The notes under the pieces: generated by a model
What the model was told of the DNA's origin: nothing
The model's input: only the letters and a program-made list of their open reading frames with translations
Databases searched by the model: none
Source: Manihot esculenta
Lineage: Eukaryota > Streptophyta > Magnoliopsida > Malpighiales > Euphorbiaceae
Assembly: GCF_001659605.2 (NCBI RefSeq)
Contig: NC_035175.2
Location: 28,119,705-28,183,704 of the forward strand
DNA: 64,000 nt
Reading direction: 5' to 3'
Translations under genes and position numbers: made by a program
In this document: in pieces, positions 24,372 through 36,345 of the stretch
How the letters are laid out: each line of letters begins with the position of its first letter
Numbering within the stretch: position 1 is the first letter of the stretch

Positions 24372-26667
24372 TGTAAAACCCGGCTAGACTCCGGTATCGG
24401 AATTCCTACCGTCCGGTGCAATTTCGGATGTCGGAGACCTCTAGAAGGGTAAAACCATGTTTTCATGAAATGAGTTTAAGTAAAGAGGAAATGAGTTTTA
24501 ATGTTTTTTATGATTTTAAGTAAAGAGGAAATGAGTTTTTGAATAAAAACACCCTTGGAGGAAACTCAGGTTCGGCCGCCGAAACTCAAAGTTCGGCCGC
24601 CGAACATGCATGCACTTCGGGAGTGCTTTAGGCCCCCGAAGGCCTAAGTGAGCAAAGTCCAGGTTCGGCCGCCGAACCTCAAGTTCGGCCGCCGAACATG
24701 GCATGCATGCGGAGGCACTTTCGGCCCCCGAACGTGGCCTGGCCAGCCACTATAAAAGGGTCCCTTAGCCGAAAATGGGCGAGTTTTTCCCCATTTTCGG
24801 CCAAGGTGAGTCCTTCCGCCATTCCTTACCATCCTTGAGTTCTTCCCTTCAAATCTTTCAAGATTTTCACAAGTTTTTACGTTGTTTTGAAGATTTTCGA
24901 GTTTAAAGCAAGTTTTGGAGCTTTGAGGTTCAAGAACTCAAAAATCTCCCACCTCCGAGTTTAGGACGTCTCTCTCTCGATCTTCAAAAGGTAAGAGCCG
25001 ATCTTAAGCTCATTTCATGTTTAAAGTAAGTTTTATGCAAGATCTATGGGGTAGAATGCATGTTTAGCTCATAGTTAGGTTTTTGAGTTAATGTTATGTT
25101 TTGAGCATGTATGATGGATTTGAGTTGTTGTTGTGTGTTGTAGTTGGGGTTTAAGTTAGTTTGAAGCCCCTAGGAGCCAATGTATGTATTTTTGCATGTT
25201 TTGGATGAGTTATATGCATGTTGAAAGATTTGGGAGGCAAATGTGCATCAAGGAGCCAAGTTTCTGCCCTTTGGCAGAAACCAGGTTCGGCAGCCGAAGG
25301 AACTTTCGGCCGTCGAACATGGCTGGGGAGGCAGGCCTTTCGGCTGCCGAAGTTGCCCCCGAAAAGAGACTTTCGTCTCTGTCTGGGACTTTCGGCCGCC
25401 GAAGGTGCCGCCGAACCTGCCTGGGTTTCGGCTCTGGAGGGACTTTCGGCCGCCGAAGGTGCCGCCGAACCTGCCCTGTTCAGCCTTACTTTGCATGTTT
25501 TTGCATGATTGTTTGAGGTGTTTTAGGGGGTTTTTGGGGGATGTTTTTAGAGTTATGTTCTAGTTGTTTGGTCCCTCATTTGAGTCCACCTGTGTAGGTT
25601 CGGACCCGAGGAACCGAGGACCCCAGCAGTGAGTTCAGCTGCTTCTGAGTCAGTAGAGCTTCGGCCAGAGGTGAGTAGAATAAACCTTTATGTTTTTAAA
25701 GCAAATGAATTATAAAGTTGAGCATGTTCATGCATCATGAATGCCATGCGATGAATTAGGTTGTTTGCATTAGAATTCACGAATATGTTGCATTGCATTT
25801 ATGATGTTGATGTGGATTGGTCATTGAATGATCCTTTAGTCCTCATATGGTATGATGATGCTACGGCATGAGATGGTATGGAAGTCCAGGTTGTACCCAT
25901 TCTACGTCCCTGGCACTATGTAAGAGAAAGTTCAGGTTGTACCCATTCTACGTCCCTGGCACATTGGTATGTATGTTATGTTATGTTAAGAGAAAGACCG
26001 GTTGCACCCATTCTACGTCCCGGCACTTTGGAAATGTAGAGGACTATTGGTGACAATACCATCCGAGATGTGATTAGTTGTGATGTGTTGCATTACATAA
26101 TGGCATGAGATTTAAATATTGTTTCTATATTTCTGCTCACTGGGCTCTAGTAGCTCACCCCTCTCCCAAATTCCCCAGGTTTGCAGGTACGGGCTAGACA
26201 GAGAAGTCAAGAAGAGTAAAGTCTTATGTTTGTAATAGTTAGAAAGTGGACATGATAAATTGTAAGATAATGTAAAGTTGAATAGTTATGTTATGTATAA
26301 TGATATTGAGGATTAGAAGTTGTGCTTGACCCTATAGATGTTGTAATCCCTTTTTATTACATGATCTTATGTTTATTGATGACTATGTTAGCCAACTCAA
26401 CACATGTTATGCCACCCATTGGGGGCATTGATGAGATCCCACAGAGGGGTCAAGATATGATTATGTATATGTTCAGTGCATGCACAGGTTGAGTTTGGCG
26501 TATGATAGAATGTATGAAAGAAAAGTTTTAATTTTTATGTATGTTCTTGATCATGTATGGGATTAAACAGGTTTCCAGGATGTATGTTTGGCTTGCTACG
26601 GGTCCCGGCGGCCTTAAGTCGACCCGGATCCTAACGCCGGTAGCGGTCCGATTTTCGGGTCGTTACA
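24372..26667 (+). repeat. Solo LTR of the A/B chromovirus family (2,296 bp)
   Basis: It starts TGTAAAACCC and ends GGGTCGTTACA, with a perfect 5-bp target duplication ACCAC (24367-24371 and 26668-26672). No internal region is present, so the element body was lost by LTR-LTR recombination. TATA box at 24751-24758, palindrome arrays near 24570-24732 and 25286-25475. The middle tandem unit (about 25880-26025) resembles LTR B, while the last 400 bp resemble LTR A. Confidence 0.94.
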
Positions 26668-26671
26668 ACCA

Positions 26672-28813
26672 CCTTCTGCACCACTTGCTGCTATCCAAGA
26701 ACAGCAACATGCTAAAGCTGCTGTCCAAGGGACAGCACATACTGAATCTGCCATAACAGAACATGAGGTTGTTGTCCAAACAGAAGCAGCAACATACACT
26801 GCTGAAACAGAACCAGCAACTGAAGAAATAGCACAAAACGTTGCTGTGTTTGCCCAAACAGCCGCTGAGATGGCTGAATTTCATGTGCAACCTGCTGCCC
26901 CTATTCAAAGACCAGCTAGACCTGCTGTACATGCTGATATTGAACCAGAAAATCCAGTCATGAGGGCACCAATACCAAGAGAAAGAACACTGAGAGAGTT
27001 GGCAGCCCCTATGGATGATCAAGCGCTATAGTGCATCACTTACCCACCTTTGACAGCCCCTTTTGAGCTCAAAACAGGTTTGATACATCTACTACCTAAA
27101 TTTAGAGGTTTGGAGAATGAAAATCCATATAAGCACTTGAAAGAATTTCACATTGTATGTTCATCCATGAGGCCGCAAGGCGTATCTGAAGAGCATGTAA
27201 AACTTAGAGCATTCCCATGCACACTTGATGATTATGCCAAAGATTGGTTATTTTGCTTACCACCTAAATCAATCACTTCTTGGGATGGTATGGTTAGAGC
27301 TTTTCTGAACAAATATTTCCCAATTTCTAAAACCATAGGCATAAGAAGAGAGATTTATGGCATTAAGCAAAAAGAAACTGAAGATTTGTATGATTATTGG
27401 TAAAGATTTAATAGATTGTGCACAAGTTGTCTTCAACATGACATTTCAGAAAAATCACTCATAGAATCCTTCTATGGAGGTTTACTACCATCCGAAAGGA
27501 AATTCATTGATATAGCATGTAGAGGTTCAATTGAAGATAGCACACCTCAAGCAATTAGAGAGTTGATTTCAAGACTTGCAGTAGCATCTAGACAATATGG
27601 AGATGAAAAGCAACTGCAAAAAGGAGTTAATGAGGTAAGTACATCTGTTCTCACTTCTCAAATTTCTGAACTAACCCCTGCTGTGAAAAGTCTTGTTATA
27701 GGTCAAGTTCAACAAGCACATGCATTTGAAGGATTCTATGGACAGCCAAGACATGATCCCTAACTTGACACTTACAATCCATGTTGGGGAGACCATCCAA
27801 ACTATGGTTATGCAGAGGCTAACAATTACCAAAATTATCAAGGATATCAAGCCCAACCAGTACCTCCAAGTTCCATCCAGCACCTTGAGAAGATGACGGA
27901 AACAATGGTAAGTTCCATGCAAAGCATGCGACAGGACATAGGACAGCTGACTACGTCTATGAGCAGATCTAAATCCCAAGGCACCTCAATGAATGCAAAC
28001 ATGTTAAGAAGAGAGGAAGAGTTTCAAGATGATGAGATAGATGATAAAAGTTGGCAAGTACAAGCACAAGCTGCTGAAGAGACGCAACCAGAATACTGTT
28101 TGTCCAAACAAACTGATCAAACAGAACTTATTGATAGTTTAGATATCATTGATTGTTTGAGCAAAGATGTTTTTGATATGAATCAAGATGATATTCTAAA
28201 CAATGATTTATGCAGGGAAGAGAGCCAGAAAGAGGCAGAACTAAAAGAAATCGACTGTTGCACCCAACAGGTGGACTGCAACCATGCGCAGAATGAAGAA
28301 AGCTCAATCGCACCTCTTCAGATGAGTTCGCAGAAAGGCCTTGCACAGGACAGTCCTGCAACACTTCCAGTCACACCTCTTCAGCTTCCATCGCCGCCTC
28401 TTCAGCTTCCACTCCAGGTAAGTCCTGCACAGAAGGAGCAAACTGAAACCAATTCAGCCATAGATCCAACGCAAACAGCCCATGCTCACAAGAAACAAAT
28501 GGTATTCCAAGCACCTGAACTAAAGGACCATGCGGATCAATGCTTGCCCAAACCTCCGGATAAGGTAGAGTTTGTTTTGCCTGAATTCAGTACTAAATTG
28601 CAGCTAGCCATAGAGAAACATAAATTGGAGTTCAAAGTGCTGCCCAATCATCTCAAAAATGCAAACATAAGGGCTAGAGGCACACCTCATCTGAAAGAGG
28701 AGAAGCTAATCATGTTGCTTCATGAGTACATGAAAAAAATAGGATGGGCTATGACCAAATCAAAAGGAGTACTCAATGCAGTTGGGACGCTTTTCCCTTC
28801 CCCAATTACTTGA
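26672..28813 (+). pseudogene. Element D gag fused to a pol linker
   Basis: One frame runs from the solo LTR to the TGA at 28811-28813. It is interrupted by TAG 27029-27031, TAA 27401-27403 and TAA 27761-27763. Residues after FELKTGLIHLLPKFRGL (about 27062) are the capsid-like retrotransposon gag domain. From about 28100 the sequence matches the linker that follows the protease in element C (DIIDCLSKD against DVIDDLSQE). Near 28620-28780 it matches the segment just before RT (PNHLK, KKIGW). Protease and everything after the pre-RT linker are missing. The last 306 codons (27893-28813) are uninterrupted. Confidence 0.85.
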
Positions 28814-29595
28814 GCCTTGATCAAGAGGATCGCACCATGCACACCACACCCATGGCAGTACTCAGTTTCTTTTGCATTTTAATATTTCCAATATATTGAG
28901 GACAATGCATGATTTAGGTGTGGGGGTGCATATCTCTGAATTTTTACTTTTAAGTTTATTTTTGCTTTAATCTTTAGTTTGCTTGCATTAGGCCAAAATT
29001 TTTCATTTTTGTTATTTTTGCTTTCAATAACACACACATGTAGCCACAGTTTTTCTTTCAGTTTTGAGATGCTTTACTCAAACTTATAGACTGTGTTGGA
29101 TGAGCTTTCTTTCCATGACCCCATTGATGTGATGACTCTTTAAACTTATGTTGAATCAATTATAGTGAGTTATATTCATGTTTGAGAATTGCCTTTTGAA
29201 TTGAATCTTTGAGCTTGCCATGGTGAAAAATATATTGATGACCCTCATTAGAGAGAATGAATTGAAAATTGTGTGAATGAACTTAATGTGACTTGATTTA
29301 GCAATTGGTGTTGATTTGCCCAAATCTGGTGAAGAGAATGCAATTCGGCAATGGCAAAAGAAACTTCAAAGCACAAATTGAAAACTATTCCAATGGTCAT
29401 TGACTATGAAAAGAGCTAGTAGCCACTTGAATAGGTGACCAACTGAGTAACTGGAGGTGGGTATCACAAATATGTACTTTCACGTAAAAATGTTGGTGAC
29501 TTGTTCAAGCAAGATTAAATGTGCAAAAAGCTGAATAAAGTATTTCAAGTAAAGGGCAAATCACTCTGAAGTCTTTTGGGAAAGGGCATTTTGGG
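28814..29595 (+). other. Element D 3' untranslated region
   Basis: No gene seen. It is homologous to the region after the ATHILA ORF in element C (31150-31860), including TTGAGGACAATG, GTGTGGGGGT and AGCTAGTAGCCACTTGAA blocks. A perfect GATTTGCCCAAATC lies at 29313-29326. The region ends abruptly in mid-LTR sequence, so the polypurine tract and LTR start were deleted. Confidence 0.7.
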
Positions 29596-30819
29596 CACAT
29601 CTTGGACCAAGGGCATTTTGGGCAGCCTCTTGAAGTTTTTTGGGCAGCCTCTTGACACCTTGGGCAGCCTCTTCACTAATTAGGAAGCAAGTATCATCTA
29701 GGGCAACACTTTTCAAGTATAAAAAGACACATAAGGAGCCTCCCCATGCTTTTTCAAGCCCCCATTGGAGGCACCTACGGGATTGCAAGTGGCCACATCT
29801 CTTCTTCTATCTTTCTTCTTTTTTTTATTTTTTTGATTTTTGTTTCAGCCATGAGAGGCTGAAACCCTTTATTCTAGTTGAAGATTAGGTGATATTTTAG
29901 TTGTTATATGGATTGGGAGACTTGATCAAATATTGTTTAACTTTTGGTTGTTCAATATTTGTGCAATTTCATGCTTGATTTCAATATTGTTGTTTAGATC
30001 TACGTTGATTCTTGATTGCAAAGTAATAATATGTTAGTTTGGATGATTTAAGTCCGTAATTGCTTGGATTATTCAAACATAAGAACACTTGGTGTAAAAA
30101 CTAAGGAAATTGTATGATCTAACGACATCTCATGCGTTTGAGTAGTTAGGATTGGATCTCTCTATCTCTTCATGCAATTAACAATTGTTTTGATGTCTAA
30201 GGCCCAAGGACGTTCCTTGGCAATTTGTTAATTAGTAATTAATTAGAGGGTGTTCCCTAATTGGTTTAATCCTAAGGAGAGACATGGTGGTGAGAAGCGT
30301 CTTCCATCTCTATAACTAATCTATTGAATCTATCAAGGGAAACTAAGTGTTAATGATCAATCCCAACAACTAAAGTGGATCCAACTCTTCAACTAGATCT
30401 TTCTCATATTTGATTTCTCTTTATTTCTTTTTACTATTTGCTTCTTTTATTGCTTTCAGTTTTAGATCTCTTGAATCAATCTCAAACCCCCCCCCCCATT
30501 TTACTTTCAGTTTAGTTGGTTTTAGATTTATCTCGTTTCAATTTATTTGCTTTCAGTTTATTTCGCTTTCAGTTATTTGCTCTCAGTTAATTCTCATTTC
30601 AGTTATTTCTCTTTCAGTTATTTGCTTTCAGTTAGTTCTCGTTTCAATTTATTTCTCTTTCAGTTTATTTTTGTTTCAGTTAATTCTCTTGGTCTTGATA
30701 AGAAAAATAGGTAAGTTCTCAATTCCCTGTGGATTCGATCCTTTCACCACTATCTACAGTTGTAAAATTGTTGATAACCAGAAAGGTTATTTTTGACCGG
30801 CTTCGACAACCGCGAGTCA
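29596..30819 (+). repeat. 3' LTR of element D, 5'-truncated (1,224 bp)
   Basis: It corresponds to 22867-24081 of the 5' LTR with a few small differences and ends CGCGAGTCA. The first roughly 650 bp are absent. The exact junction, between about 29570 and 29596, is blurred by repeated GGGCATTTTGGGC and TCTTTTGGG words. Confidence 0.85.
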
Positions 30820-30824
30820 AGCAT

Positions 30825-31094
30825 GTATTAAGGAAGAGAACAGCCATCCAGACCACAGTATACCAGCAACCTACCCCAGCAGAGGGGACATTAGAGGAAA
30901 CAGAACAGGTACCACCAGATGAGCCACCTACAGTGGCACCCCAGCAGGACGCCAATCAGGCCCCTGAAGACGTAGCCCCAAACCAGATAGTAGAGACTCG
31001 TCTTAGCAGAATTGAGGACAGAATGCATCATATGAAACACCTATTACAACTGCTGATGGACCACTTTCTGCCTGCAGACCAGGACAGACAGTGA
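30825..31094 (+). pseudogene. ATHILA ORF-1 family protein, 3' part (element C)
   Basis: The frame continues from 22208 without loss once one copy of the target duplication is removed. It encodes a Q/P/E-rich stretch and then a short helical end (ETRLSRIEDRMHHMKHLLQ) before TGA at 31092-31094. The helical end may be a coiled coil (inference). Confidence 0.78.
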
Positions 31095-32085
31095 TTTGGC
31101 CGAGTGATTTTTCCAAATCACTAACCAAATCACCCACAGGCCAAGAAGTCCCTTTTCCTCTTGATTTTTTATTATATATTTAACATTGAGGACAATGTTT
31201 GCAATAGGTGTGGGGGTACTGGGCATTATTTTTGCATTGTTTACACCATCTTTTGCTTTCTTTTTGCTTCTTTTTACACCTTTTTAACCTATTACACACA
31301 CCAAATTTTTTCACACATTTTTCTTTTGCACACATCTTTCACTTTTGCACATACACACAGAATTTTGTTTTGGCATATTGCTCTACTCAGCATAGATGAC
31401 AAAGTTAAAAGAGCTTCCTATCTCATGACCCATTAAATTTTCTAACCCTTTAAGCCTAAATTGAATAATTTACAATATGTTACCTTCACCTAGGAAGTTT
31501 TTCTCTTGAATTGAATCTTTAAAACTATTGAGGTCAAGGGAAATAAAAATACAAATACATGCGAATAAAAAGTTAGTGTAATTCCCTATGAGCTGATTTG
31601 CCCAAACAGTTATGAAAAGAAAAGAAAAAGAAAAACCAGCACAAAGCACAAATCATAAACCTATTCCAATGGTCAAATAAGCTATGAACAGAGCTAGTAG
31701 CCACTTGAACAAGTGACTAACTGAGTAATCGGGGGTGGGTATCACCAATATGCACCTTCGCATAAAAAGATTAGTGACTTTTTCAGGCAAAAATAAGAAT
31801 AAATGTTGCTAAATAAAAGGGCAAGTTACTCCCAGGGGTTGCATCAAGCTTAAAACAAAAGAATAAGCATGATAGAACCAAAAACCTTTCTCTTGACCAC
31901 GGTAGGTGAAAAGAAATAAGAAAAGAGAAGACAACCTTGATGCAGGTACTCTATATTGTAATACTTCAATTTGGAAGTCTATGGGGGGCTGATTAAGTGG
32001 TACTTAGACTCAAAAGAAAAAGAAACTCGATTGACTAAGTTATTTGTTGCTTATGGACAAACAAAAAGCTAGGTGTGGGGGTATT
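31095..32085 (+). other. Element C 3' untranslated region and polypurine tract
   Basis: No gene seen. It carries several GATTTG/CAAATC motif copies (31092-31135 and about 31600). The last bases, GGTGTGGGGGTATT at about 32072-32085, are the likely polypurine tract before the LTR. The same GTGTGGGGGT word also occurs near 31207. Confidence 0.6.
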
Positions 32086-33515
32086 TGATCAAACATAATT
32101 TAGCCACATTTTTATTATCTTTATTACTGCTTAATTACACATTTTTCGGCTTAATTTATGGTTTTTGTCATGTTTTTACAGAAAAGGAAGAAAATGGAAA
32201 GTTGGAGAAAAAGTGCAGAAAAAGCTGAAAAAGTGATTGGGTCAAAGCGATTTGGCTAAATCACCTGCCCAAATCAAGCAAAGGAAGCAGAGACAAGAAA
32301 CTGAGGCAGAAACCTGGAAGTGAATTCACAGAAACGATTTGGGCAAGCGATTTGCCCAAATCACCCGCCCAAATCACATTGACACAGAGGCGGACAGCAG
32401 AGTGGGAAAGAGGCAAAAATTCAAATTTCAAAAGCATTGAAGTCCTATCCTACTTCAAACACTTCAAGATCAATCATAGGACATCTCCAAGAATCACTCC
32501 AAGAAAGACTTTCTCAAGAAGAAGAATTCATCCATAATTAAATGCAAAAGCAAAGGAGTAAAAGACCACAAAAAGACCAATTTAAATTAGGATTCCAAGT
32601 CCTAATTGGATTAGGACTCTTCACCTATAAAAGGAGGTAGCCTCAAACCAGCAAAAAATCATCTCTCCACCTTCGGATTCACTGTAGAAATTCGGCAGCC
32701 ACTCTCCATCTTCTTTTCTTCTTCTCTTTTGTGTATTTTTTCCACCATGAGTGGCTAAACACTTGTCTTTTCTAGTTAAAGTTGGAAATATTCAGTTTGT
32801 GATGAATTGGGAGATTTAAAGCTCCATTATTAAACTCTTCTTTATTTTCAATATTTATGCAACTTGATCTTTCTATTATTATTACTTTGCCTTTAAGATC
32901 AATTAAGGTCTATTGCTTTTAATTGCTTAAGTAATATATTGTTTGAATGATTTAGGTCTGTAATTGCTTAGGTTGTTTAAACTCAAGTATAATCAGTTGC
33001 ATAATCTAAACTTGACCACGCGGTTGGCAAGGATAGAATTAGGTTTCTCTAAGTCTTAACGCAGTTAACAGTTGAAAAGTAAAAATCCCTAAGGACGTTC
33101 CTTGGCAATTTGTTAACTAGTGTTTGATTAGCGAACGTTTCCTAATCAAACTAGAACTAAGGAGGAATTTGTATTGTGAGAAGCGTCTTCCATATCCTAA
33201 ACTAATTTATTGAAATAAATAGGAGTATTAAAGAGTCAAAGATCAATTCTAAACAAACTGAAATGGATCCATGCTTCAACTAGAATTCTTCTCCCATTGA
33301 AATTCTCATCTTTTTAAATTATTACTTTCTCTTGCTATTTAGTTTTAATTCATCAAATCAAACCCCCCTCTTTTTACTTTATTTGTTTAACCTTAGTCAT
33401 TATTAGGAAAAACCGTAGTGTCAAATCCCTGTGGTTCGACCCTATTACCACTATCTACAAATTATTTGTTGATTGATAATAGGTTTATTTTTTACGACTT
33501 CGACAGCCGCTATCA
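32086..33515 (+). repeat. 3' LTR of element C (1,430 bp)
   Basis: It starts TGATCAAAC after a G-rich tract and ends GCTATCA. A TATA box (TATAAAAG) lies at 32626-32633. It shares with LTR D the block AAGGACGTTCCTTGGCAA (33091-33108), the GAAGCGTCTTCCAT block and the terminal CGACTTCGACAGCCGC-like end, but is otherwise a different subfamily. Motif copies GATTTG/CAAATC lie at 32241-32280 and 32335-32372. Confidence 0.82.
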
Positions 33516-33672
33516 TTAAGAAATAAGAAGATTCCCTTAGTGAAAGTGTTGTGGAGAAATCACAAGGTAGAAGAAACTACATGGGAGAGTGAAGAAGTGA
33601 TGAAGCAATAATATCCACAGTTATTCAAAGCAGGTCAATTTCGAGGACGAAATTTCTTAAGAGGGAAAGAGT
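33516..33672 (+). pseudogene. Chromovirus F polyprotein C-terminus (chromodomain end)
   Basis: Right after LTR C the frame reads LRNKKIPLVKVLWRNHKVE and then ETTWES, matching the chromodomain-like tails of elements A and B. A TAA lies at 33609-33611. A GAGGACGAAATTTCTTAAG block and a purine tract (to 33672) lead into an LTR at 33673. The upstream part of this polyprotein must lie left of element C, outside the window. Confidence 0.82.
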
Positions 33673-36345
33673 TGTAACATCAATATGACTAGGCATGGGT
33701 TAGGCCATTTCACTATTAGAGCAAGTAGCATTAGGGAAGGTGTTAGCTTACCCCGAGCTACTTAGGGGAGGTGCTAGCATAACTCTAAATTGCTAAAAAT
33801 TGAATCATAAAAAACTCAAATAAAGAAATAGACATATTCATAAATAAAGTAGACTGTGCGATTAGTGAGTAGAAAATGAGTCACTTTTGGGAGGTGCTTA
33901 GGGTTTTCTGACGTGCTTGCTTCAGGTGCTTGTTAAAATCTAAAATGCTTACTTAAGTAAAAAGGACTTTTAAAGGCTAAAAGTATAATTTAGTAGGTAA
34001 ATCAATGAATATTAAAAGTTTAAAAACTAAATTAAAACATGGTAAAGAGTTTAGTACGTTAAAGTGTGAATATGAAAAGTTTAAAGACAAAATTCAGTTT
34101 AGTCCTTCATGTTTTCTACCTCTTTACCTAAACTCTTCATGTGTCACCTAGTTATGTATGAAAGAAATGACAAATCAAATGAAAGATGGGTTGTTTCTTC
34201 AACCCACCTTATGGCCGTAGCTTACACCATTGAAAAACCAAAATCTTGTTTTGTCTTTCATCCACCAAATCTAAGCCAAACTCTCACCAAATAAACTTTT
34301 TTCTTAACCAAAATTCACCCCAAGATCAAGATTTAAAGAAAGAGATATATATTGAAGGAATTAAAAAAGAAAAGTTTAGGGTTCTACATGCACTAAGCTT
34401 GAAAATCAAAGGTGAACTTAGAAATGTGTAAGAAATAGCATCTTCTCACTTCTTCATGCATGAATTTGAATTTTAAAACTTTAATTTACAATTTATTCAA
34501 TCATTCCCTAAGATATAAATTAACGTAGGTGAAGGAACATCAAAGTGAAAGGAACATCAAAGTGAAAGGAACATCAAAGCGAAAGTAGATAGCTAGAGAT
34601 AGAAGTGGAAAAAAAAAAAGAGAAATTCAAGAAAGTTTTGATGTTTTTATAATTTTCTATTTTCCTTTGATTTTCTCATGAATATGTGAAATTAGGGATT
34701 GATTTTACTTGCTGAAAATATTATTTTGATTGTATAAATATGTAATATAATTGTTAAAATGGTGTTTGAAAGGCTTAAAGTAAAGAAATTTAAAATGAGA
34801 GCTAAAAGTGAAAACCTGGCAGAATAGGTTTTAACAGGACAGCATGTGTTAACAAATTCATAACTCATTGTATAGTTATCAAAATTAGGCCTAAAATATA
34901 CAAAATTAAAGCTGAAACAAAGAGATAAAACTTACATGAATTGACTAAATTCTGAATTTGTAGGTAAAATAATGTAAATTGCAAGTGAACCTAAATTGGA
35001 TACAGTGATAGAGTATTCAGAATAGACTATATTAATTATACCATAACTAATTATATACTCAATAAAATTTGTTAAGATCAGAGTCAAATAAATCTTAAGA
35101 AGTATACCTAAAATCTTGTAGAAGACACTTAAACTTGAATTTGTGTGAAATTGCATGCATCTGATACATTTTGTGATACTATAAACAAGTACCAATACTG
35201 GATAAATTAAGACTTTATTGAGCAGCTTGTAAAAAAAAATTCATAAATTAAGCTAGAGCGATCAGATTTATATTAATTATAACTTGTTGGAAAGATAAGA
35301 CATAAATACACATTTGTTATGATAAACTTAAGTCAAATTGTAACTTTAAAGTGTTTGAAAAGTTAATGCAAATATAACAGAATGCAGCCCTCTTAAATTG
35401 GAATGCATAAAAATTGACATGCTTGCTTAATCAGTAAGAATTACACACGTACTTGCTTATTGTACTTGATTTTGATACGTGCTTGCTTGATAATAAAACT
35501 TATTTGTGCATGTCGATTTGAGTAAAACTTATCATTCTTTACTTGTTAGTGTTATAAAATGCAAGAAGTGAATTGATTTGATGCAATATTGGAATGCTAA
35601 GTTAATAAATTTTTGCACTATTTGCCATGAGTTTCTCATCTTATTAACCTTGGCATATAATATATGTACTTTGAAAATGATTTCAAATAGTTTCAAATGA
35701 TATGTATTTATATTTAATAATTGATACATTGAATTAACGATACTTAGTCTTGGTAAACTTAATAGGAGTCGAGGTTAGTTTAAGGATATGATATACCATA
35801 TAAAGATACAGAGTTTGCAGTACTGCTACCGATACATGATTTATATTTGAGATTATATATCAGGTATCTCATAAGTATAAACACCCTACTATCATAGTTT
35901 TGGCCTATAAGTCTACTGTTTGGCATCCTGTGTCCATCGTTATAACTCCTTATCTACCTAGTTGACCCTACTATGTGTTTATAAGGACTGAGGATCTAAT
36001 TAAGATTAATACTCGATTTTGTGAAATTATTAGTGAATGTTAACATGTTTGCATCTATTGCATGCACTAAGATATGGTGATTTGCTATAAATATAAAATA
36101 TGCAATAGTGGCAAAAGAAGATATTTTTATTGAATGTGAAGGAAATTATTATCGGGTACAAGGATACATATGGCACTCATATCTTATATCAAGAAGTTTG
36201 ACAAGTATGATTTGTATCATATTAACTACACTTTACATACTTGTAATTATTTACTTAATTATCTATATATATGAATACACTTACTTTATTTTATTATTTG
36301 TTTGCAATCATTCACTGAGCATTAGCTTAGTGTGTTGGTTTTTAT
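33673..36345 (+). repeat. 3' LTR of chromovirus F, left part
   Basis: It starts TGTAACATC directly after a purine tract. The LTR is interrupted at 36345 by copia element E and seems to end TGTTACA at 45008, the exact inverse of its start, giving about 3.2 kb without E. The sequence is AT-rich with no gene. Three perfect or near-perfect 17-bp tandem copies lie at 34534-34584. Confidence 0.65.
34534..34584 (+). repeat. 17-bp tandem repeat x3
   Basis: The unit GGAACATCAAAGTGAAA is present three times head to tail, the last copy with one change. It lies inside the LTR of element F. Confidence 0.9.

Larger units (their letters stand above)
22209..30819 (+). mobile_element. Element D: Athila-type element lacking pol enzymes
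   Basis: It has a 5' LTR (22209-24081), a tRNA-Asp primer site, gag, an untranslated tail and a 3' LTR that has lost about its first 650 bp (29596-30819). Flanks are AGCGT (22204-22208) and AGCAT (30820-30824): a target duplication with one G-to-A change. It is inserted in the ATHILA ORF-1 gene of element C and itself contains a solo LTR (24372-26667). No protease, RT, RNase H or integrase is present. Confidence 0.88.
6203..33515 (+). mobile_element. Element C: Athila-type Ty3 element, split by A, B and D
   Basis: The element is in pieces: 6203-6476, 16435-22208 and 30825-33515. Its left part lies outside the window. It holds gag-pol, a separate ATHILA ORF-1 gene, a long 3' non-coding region and one 3' LTR (32086-33515). 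Reading frames rejoin across B and across D once one copy of each target duplication is removed. Element C itself sits in the chromodomain-coding end of chromovirus F, whose frame starts at 33516. Expected right-hand target duplication: TTAAG (33516-33520). Confidence 0.88.

Noticed and set aside
34534..34584. 17-bp repeats as a CRISPR array
   Set aside because: The copies are directly adjacent without spacers, and the DNA is plant nuclear.
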